Origin: Microbotryum silenes-acaulis
Taxonomy: Eukaryota; Basidiomycota; Microbotryomycetes; Microbotryales; Microbotryaceae
Assembly (NCBI GenBank): GCA_003665825.1
Contig: QPFY01000001.1
Span: 985,001-1,049,000 of the forward strand
Length of the DNA stretch: 64,000 bases
Reading direction: 5' to 3'
The notes beneath the pieces were generated by a model. It saw only the letters and a list, made by a program, of their open reading frames with translations. It ran no database searches and had not been told where the DNA came from. Shown here piece after piece: positions 55,816 through 64,000 of the stretch (the first letter of the stretch is position 1; each line of letters begins with the position of its first letter). A program made the translations under genes and the position numbers.

Positions 55816-57679
55816 ATGGCCGTCCGCGCTCGACATAACGGCGTTCGGAGCGTGTCTCCGAGGAATAACCCGCTTGGCCCTATGATCGCCGCCGATCCAT
55901 GCCAAACAAGTTTGGGCGGTGCACTCCCGCCTGTGCGCCGCGCACACGCCCTCCGACCTCGATCTCTGGCAAGTCTGCTCATCATCGTATTGGGATGCAT
56001 CTCTCTTGCCCGAGTGCCTGTCGCAGCCCTTGCTGCTCCGACTCCAAGCGGCTCTCCTAACACGGCGGCCGAGGACGCCGTGCCGCCCGAGTATGCGAAC
56101 GCACCTCGACGTCGGAACCCCCGGTCGCGAAGGGTGCAGAAACGGAAAACGTCGGTGGAAGGATATTCGGCCTTGGTCGCCTTTGGAGCTAGTTACACAG
56201 GTCAGTCATGGTGGAACTGTGTCGACCTCGGAGATGCGTCATGCACGGCAAAGTGGCCCCAGACAGCGCTTTTCGGAACTAGGAACTGAGGCCCTACCCC
56301 TTTTCAACTTAACCCTCCTCCCTTGCTTTCTCGCTTGACAACAGACAACGCGCATGCGCGGGCGGCCAAGTATTTGGCCAGCATTCGTACGTTTGCACCG
56401 TATCGCAACGGACGATACAGCAACGGACCCGTGGAGGTCGAGTATATGGTCGACCCCACCGTCAGTCCCGCTATGCCGGTCGCTGCCGGGGTGACGAAAG
56501 TGAAATTGATCGATTGTGAGTGTGGCAGTTCGAGCCCTCGTGGATGTTTGGAAGCAGACAAGTATCTGAAGAGTATACCCTTGGAATACCATACAGATGC
56601 TTTCGGAGGATCCGTGATTTTGAATGGACTTGCCGGAACCGAAGGCACCGCCTCGGCCCCGGGCATCGTCACCCAGGTGAGTGAAGGTTGAGGAGTCGGA
56701 ACGTTTTGGCCATGTCCTACGTAGCTAAGACACGCCTTATCTCTCGCTTTCCTCAGATGTCCATGTACCTGAGTAATCTGAAAACCAAGACTGCCAACGT
56801 CGGTTCAGGTCGCGTTCTACACTACTTCAACTCTGGTGAGTGTCAACCCGCCTGACAACCTGTCATCACGCCTCGTCGGTAACCGCAGCGCATACCTGCT
56901 GACGTCTCAGCACTCGGCTTCTCTACAGGAATCAACCCGGTTGAGCAAATTTGGTACCGCTCGATCCGAAATGGGCTCTCGACGAGTGCCACTCAAGCTG
57001 CGAGGATCGCAGTGACGCTGAGCGTCAACACCTACATTGCCGGCATTGTCAAACTTATCAATGATCCTACCCTCGCCTCGTAAGTCGTGCTCGCTCTCCC
57101 GCGTCCCAGGGTGGGTCCACCGAGGCTTCGCCTGACATCCACGTCCCCTCTGTGTCTATTTCGCGCAGCGATGTCGTCACGGCGGATTACATGGTGGTCG
57201 GAATCCCGCCGCTCGATACGGTCCCGTCATTCCGGTTTCTCGTCCCGTCAAGATTCTCCAACTCGGATCGACAACAAGCGCTGGCGCAATTGTCAGTGCT
57301 GTCGCAAATGTACAACTTTGCTCTTCAAGCGCTCGTCGTGCAGCTGAGGGCTGCGGCGGGGCCGACTTCGCGCGTGTGGTATTACGACCTTACCGCCTTG
57401 GTCAGTTGAAAAATGGCTTTCATTGAGCGAGCAGAGAGACTATTTGCTGACGCCGCGAACGCGCCTCTTCTTTAGTGGCAAGAGATGTACAAATCGCCAG
57501 GGTCGTACGGCATCACCGTTTCGCCAGTGACCACACCTTGCTACAGCAAAGGCAAGCTGTGCGCCAACCCGAAGAGCTTTTTGTACTTTGACACCCTGCA
57601 CCCCGTGACGTCTGTTCATCGGATGATGGCGCAGAACATGAACGCCGAGTTGTCGAACCCACAGGCGGTGATTGCCTAG
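55816..57679 (+). CDS. secreted SGNH hydrolase (GDSL-type), paralogue 3
   Basis: Exons 55816-56200, 56345-56515, 56597-56676, 56757-56835, 56929-57079, 57169-57400 and 57476-57679 join into 433 residues. An extended N terminus precedes a hydrophobic stretch (SLASLLIIVLGCISLARVPV) that reads as a signal peptide or signal anchor; a second ATG at 55,882 would shorten the lead. Catalytic blocks are ALVAFGASYTDNAHARA, RYSNGPVEVEYM, FGGSVILNGL, VTADYMVVGIPPLDTVP and DTLHPVTSVHRMM. Intron positions match the two tandem paralogues 16 kb away, but this copy is on the opposite strand and has an Arg-rich proregion after the signal. It is probably extracellular. Confidence 0.87.
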
Positions 57680-57844
57680 AGCGTCCGACATCACTCTCGG
57701 GCTACTCCTGATTTTCGGTGCTGATATAGATATATTTGGATGTATAAAGCTGGCAGGTATAAGATAGCATATGCATGTTGTACAAGTAGTTCCGCATACC
57801 CATCCTGGAATGATATCTCGCCTGTTGGCGATACCACAGCATCA

Positions 57845-58378
<534 letters not shown>

Positions 58379-58414
58379 CTAGACGCACGCATCGACGCGA
58401 GGTCGAGACGCCGT

Positions 58415-60601
<2,187 letters not shown>

Positions 60602-61052
60602 TCTGAAAGTTTGTTTTGAGGGTTGGGTGAGAGGCTGTTGTTGGGTGCGGAGCCGTGCCGGGAGGGCGAAAGCACAAGAGGCAGGAGGCAAGAACCAAGA
60701 AAATTTCAGTCGGAAGGCCAAGGAAAGATTCTCCGAACAGGGGCCACTCACGAGGGATGAAGATGGGAGTGTGTGGGAGGAGAAGGAGCGTCGGCCGATG
60801 CCAAATGCGCGTGGTCATCGAAAGTCCTTCGCAGCTTTTGCACGTTCGGGCACTAAAGTCGATCAGCCCAGCCGGCGAGCCTGGCTCATGCCGCTCCGCC
60901 GGTTTTGCCGAGCCGCCGGCTAACGACGGAGCCGTTACTGGGCCGTTTGGACACATTTTGGACTGTGGATTTGGCACGCGCTTCAGCTGCAGGCTAGGAT
61001 TCAGTTCGACCTCTGCGTCTGCACTAGCTTTGCAGCAGATTAGACCACCGAC
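60602..61052. promoter_or_regulatory. divergent promoter region, SAHH and small conserved gene
   Basis: About 450 nt separate the two start codons. The SAHH side has a GA/CT-rich stretch. The middle holds GCCGGCGAGCC and GCCGCCGGCT repeats around a GCCG-rich dyad near 60,870-60,920. No TATA box is obvious. No coding potential was found. Confidence 0.45.
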
Positions 61053-61468
61053 ATGACGAACAATGTAGTTGGATTGGACTCCCGACCTCATGAGGCCAAG
61101 TATCACCAAGTGAGTGTTCCCTTGCCTGGTCGAATGTTACAAATGAGCGTCAGGCTACCATAGGCCCGAGCTTAACTCGATCGCAACGTAATACTCAGAT
61201 GGCTCAGTACACGTGCACGTTCGATGCCCGACACGGAACGGTGCATTGCCAGCCTTTTGTCCGCACTTTTGTCGAAGCTGCCGGCGGCAAATTTCAAGAG
61301 ATCACACCGCTCGTCAATCAGAAAGGGGAGCGAGCGGCTGCCGCGGGCCACGATGGCCGACGGCGAACCCTCGTAGGTCTTTCCGGGGTCCTCAACTCAA
61401 CTCACCGCCGCCCAGCATCAGCTAAGCTCGTTCCGTCACTCTACAGTAACCCCATCATTGTCACTTGA
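61053..61468 (+). CDS. small conserved protein, possibly SOM1-like mitochondrial
   Basis: Exon 1 (61053-61109) codes a 19-residue lead and exon 2 starts at 61199 with MAQYTCTFDARHGTVHCQPF, then VRTFVEAAGGKFQEITPLVN. The pattern of Cys, V-x-C-x-P-x-x-R-x-F and a terminal E-I/V-T resembles the small fungal SOM1-type protein of the mitochondrial inner-membrane peptidase complex. The third Cys usual in that family is replaced. The C terminus beyond about residue 60 is Arg/Ala-rich and may be intronic or mis-modelled. It is a tentative assignment. It is convergent with the mitochondrial release factor. Confidence 0.45.
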
Positions 61469-61625
61469 ACGGGCCTGCGGGCTCTTTCACGTCTCAATCG
61501 GGGAGCGTCTCTTCCAGGCTCCGGACGCCAGGTGGCGCGAGGGCACATAATTACGCAACTTGAAGATTGGTTCATCAAGATTGGTCGCTCAGATGATTGC
61601 AGCATACTCCTCGCCAGTGCATGGT

Positions 61626-63389
61626 CTAGTCAACTCCAGCCAGGATGTCTTCAATGCCGTCTTCCTCTTCGCGGATCTGCAATTCCCGCGCGACCATGTC
61701 CAACGTTTCGCCCCCTTCCATCGCGTCCGCCAACCCCGATATGGTCAGCGGGATACGGTGGTCCGTCAATCGGTCCTGCGGGAAGTTGTACGTTCGAATC
61801 TTCTCGCTCCGGTCCGCGCCTCGCACCTGGCTCCTTCGCACCGACCGTCGCGCCTCTTGCTCGATCTGCAGCTTGCGGTCCATGAGGCGAGCCCGTAGCA
61901 CTTTGTAGGCTTTGGTTCGATTCTACGAGATCATTATATCTCAGTTCTCGAGTGAGGGAATGCGATGCCAAACTTTTGCACATTGCCAAAAACTCACCTC
62001 GTGCTGCGAGCGAGAATCTTGCATCGATACGCTGATGCCTGTGGGCTGATGGGTCAATCGAATCGCCGACTCGGTTTTGTTGACGTGCTGTGCGTGAGAC
62101 GATGGAAATAGCCGTATATCAGCCGATGTCGCAGTACGATGAATCTTGAATGGCAGCATTACTGCCGCCGCAAACGAGAAAACTTACTTGACCACCGGCG
62201 CCTCGGGACCTCATTACTTCGACTTTGACATCCTTTTGGTCGAATAAGTCATCGTCTATCGGTGCAGAACTGCCGGTTTCTGATGGCAGGACCTGAAAGT
62301 GCCCATGGAGGTATGCTGCTTTCAGTGCACGGTTTCGCGAGCCCAAGGTCGGCGAGGCAACTCACAATGATGCCGACGGTGCTCGTGTGCAGCCGCCCCT
62401 GGCTTTCCGTCGCGGGTACCCTCTGCACTCTATGTACGCCCGCTTCTCTCCTCAACATTCCGAATGCGCCTTCGCCCGTGACTTCCAAGATCGCTTCCCT
62501 GTAGGCATCGCCCGTGCCTTGTCCGACGCCGCCCAAGCCAACGACTTCGACCAAACTTGCCTTCCATCCTTTTCGAACCGCCAAGCGCGTGTACATGCGA
62601 ACAAGTTCTGCAGCGAACAGCGACGATTCGGATCCACCGACGCCGGACTTGACTTCGAGTATCGCCGAGAGTGACGCGGTCGGCGTCGGCGGGAGCAGAG
62701 TATTCAGCAAGGTCGACCGAAGCGATACAAGGGTCGCCGTAGCTTCTGGCAGATCGCCTAAGGCCAATTCACGCAATTCTTTGTCCGGTTCAGCATCGGC
62801 CAGTTCTTGTAGGGTACTGATGAGCTACATTGTCCAAAAACAGATAAGGGGAGGGCACCTCGATCAGCACATTGGTTCCATGGATGAGATCTGCCGAGCC
62901 AAGGCGGTCCAATCTTTAACAACGAAAGCGGCACGATCTTGTTCGACAGCTGTATGCCCGAGCCATGTGGCACTAGTTCCAACTTTCGCAGTGAATGGTT
63001 CTGGTGCGATGTAACGAATCCTTCCATGCGACGCGCCGCTCGGTGATCGCGAGCTGAAATGCTCCGCAGGCCCAGCTAAGGCTCACCGCTTGACCATCCT
63101 CTACATCCGCTAGCGCGCGTCTCAGACCATCGAGCTCCCTTTCACGCTTTGCAGCCGCAATACCTCCATCGTTCGTAGCTTTTGCCTGATCAAGCACCGT
63201 CCTAGTCGCCGTAATGAGCTTGTCCTGTGCCGGCGCCTGCGAAGTCGAGGTCGAAGCAGCCGGCGAAGATGACGTCGCGAAGGAACGCCTGTACACCGCA
63301 CCACATGTACATTGAAGTGGTATCGGAGCAACTGTCGGTAATAAATTAGCGCGATACGTGCTCCGGAGCGAAGCTTTGAACGATGCCAT
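61626..63389 (-). CDS. MRF1: mitochondrial peptide chain release factor 1
   Basis: The protein starts [20 protein letters not shown] and has an Arg/Ser-rich targeting sequence with a likely cleavage near YRRSFATSS. The middle has the RF1 core: [57 protein letters not shown]. The catalytic loop reads [20 protein letters not shown] with the GGQ. Then come [20 protein letters not shown] and [15 protein letters not shown]. All are diagnostic of class I release factors, which hydrolyse peptidyl-tRNA at UAA/UAG codons on mitochondrial ribosomes. At least six exons are needed. The first junction after VEDG is uncertain, because two acceptors near 62,950 are possible. An in-frame ATG at 63,488 exists but adds acidic residues that do not suit a targeting peptide. 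Confidence 0.9.
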
Positions 63390-64000
63390 CCCTACACTTG
63401 CGAGGGCGATGTTGCCGAACACTGAGCTTGCCGGCGGGGTTTCGAAACTGGTCGGGTAGCTCTCCACCGAATTACTCTGGTCTGACACGATCAGGCTCAG
63501 TCACTACACGCGCGACCCTCGCTCGTACGGATAACATGAGTCCGTGTCCAGTACGCGTTCCTTATGAAACCCTTCTGCAAAACTTAGATTTTGGTACTCT
63601 GGAATCTGTAAGGCGGCCGTCTCGCTCCGACCTCAACGTCAACCTTCCAATTTCGGATCCGCGCGCAAGATGGCCTTACGCCTGGGGCCCGGATAGCTCT
63701 CGTTTTCTCCTTAGCCTTTTTATCTCCATCGTTAACGGGACTCAACCCCTCGCCTAGTTACCGATCCATCTCGTACACATCTTATCTACCGACTGTAGTG
63801 GCATTATCCCCTGCAACTCAACTCAAGCGTTTCACCGTCTTTTCTTCGTCGTTCGTCGACTTCGCCCTGTAATCGCCGCTTCGCAATTTCGAATTGCGTC
63901 TGGCCCTCACAGAATCCATATGGGAATGTAAAAACATTACAGCATCAGCTCACTAGCGGTTGCTATGAATGGAGTAGATGTAGGTTTCATGCGCTCAGAA
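63390..64000. other. promoter of the release factor and window end
   Basis: About 610 nt upstream of the release factor start. The later part is T/C-rich with runs of ATCTC and TCGTC. Plus-strand frames here are short and unconserved. No gene is supported; another gene may begin beyond the window edge. Confidence 0.45.

Overview
This window is nuclear DNA of an intron-rich fungus, almost certainly a basidiomycete yeast. I would guess the Pucciniomycotina (Microbotryomycetes, red-yeast-like), but only on style: dense short GT-AG introns of about 50-100 nt, C/G-ending codons, many tiny exons and pyrimidine-rich leaders. No rRNA or other phylogenetic marker is present, so the rank is inference. 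I rebuilt gene models by hand from splice signals, frame and conserved motifs. For most recognised genes the joined exons come out as an exact multiple of three.

Layout. 1-1,900: tail of an unknown gene, then unresolved sequence. 1.9-3.4 kb: ERI1-type 3'-5' exonuclease (+). 3.9-5.8 kb: LisH-CTLH-CRA (RanBPM-like) protein (+). 6.2-6.8 kb: complex III subunit QCR9 (-). 7.5-11.2 kb: TORC2 subunit SIN1 (-). 11.6-13.2 kb: eIF3i (+), convergent with the tRNA adenosine deaminase TAD1 (-, 13.3-15.1 kb). 15.3-17.3 kb: multi-pass membrane protein (-). 20.1-23.1 kb: long-form tRNase Z (+). 23.4-24.1 kb: Ser/Pro-rich hypothetical (-). 24.1-27.5 kb: gene-poor, repeat-bearing stretch. 27.5-28.7 kb: hypothetical protein (+). 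30.4-32.5 kb: KHDC4-like KH splicing factor (+). 32.8-33.2 kb: small membrane protein (-). 34.8-35.3 kb: Grg1-like stress protein (+). 35.6-39.5 kb: two tandem secreted SGNH hydrolases (-). 39.5-44.9 kb: repeat-rich, with two fold-back elements and a decayed TnpB/Fanzor-like relic. 45.0-47.7 kb: MFS sugar transporter (-). 49.2-50.7 kb: MOSC protein (-), divergent from a Qc-SNARE (+, 51.0-52.0 kb). 52.8-54.0 kb: glutathione S-transferase (+). 54.4 kb: a tRNA-like gene. 55.8-57.7 kb: third SGNH hydrolase (+). 57.9-60.6 kb: S-adenosylhomocysteinase (-) preceded by a broken copy of its last exon. 61.1-61.5 kb: small conserved protein (+). 61.6-63.4 kb: mitochondrial release factor 1 (-).

The genes do not form a pathway. 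They are mostly single-copy housekeeping genes in translation, tRNA maturation, respiration, TORC2 signalling, vesicle fusion and the methyl cycle. Gene-poor islands with mobile-element debris lie between them. The three secreted SGNH hydrolases are the only gene family expansion seen.

The most unusual features are the splicing architecture and the repeats. S-adenosylhomocysteinase contains internal exons of 9, 15 and apparently 5 nt. Two introns appear to be GC-AG. The eIF3i start codon is an exon of its own. Two fold-back elements share the same ends. No CRISPR array, operon or prokaryote-like system was seen.
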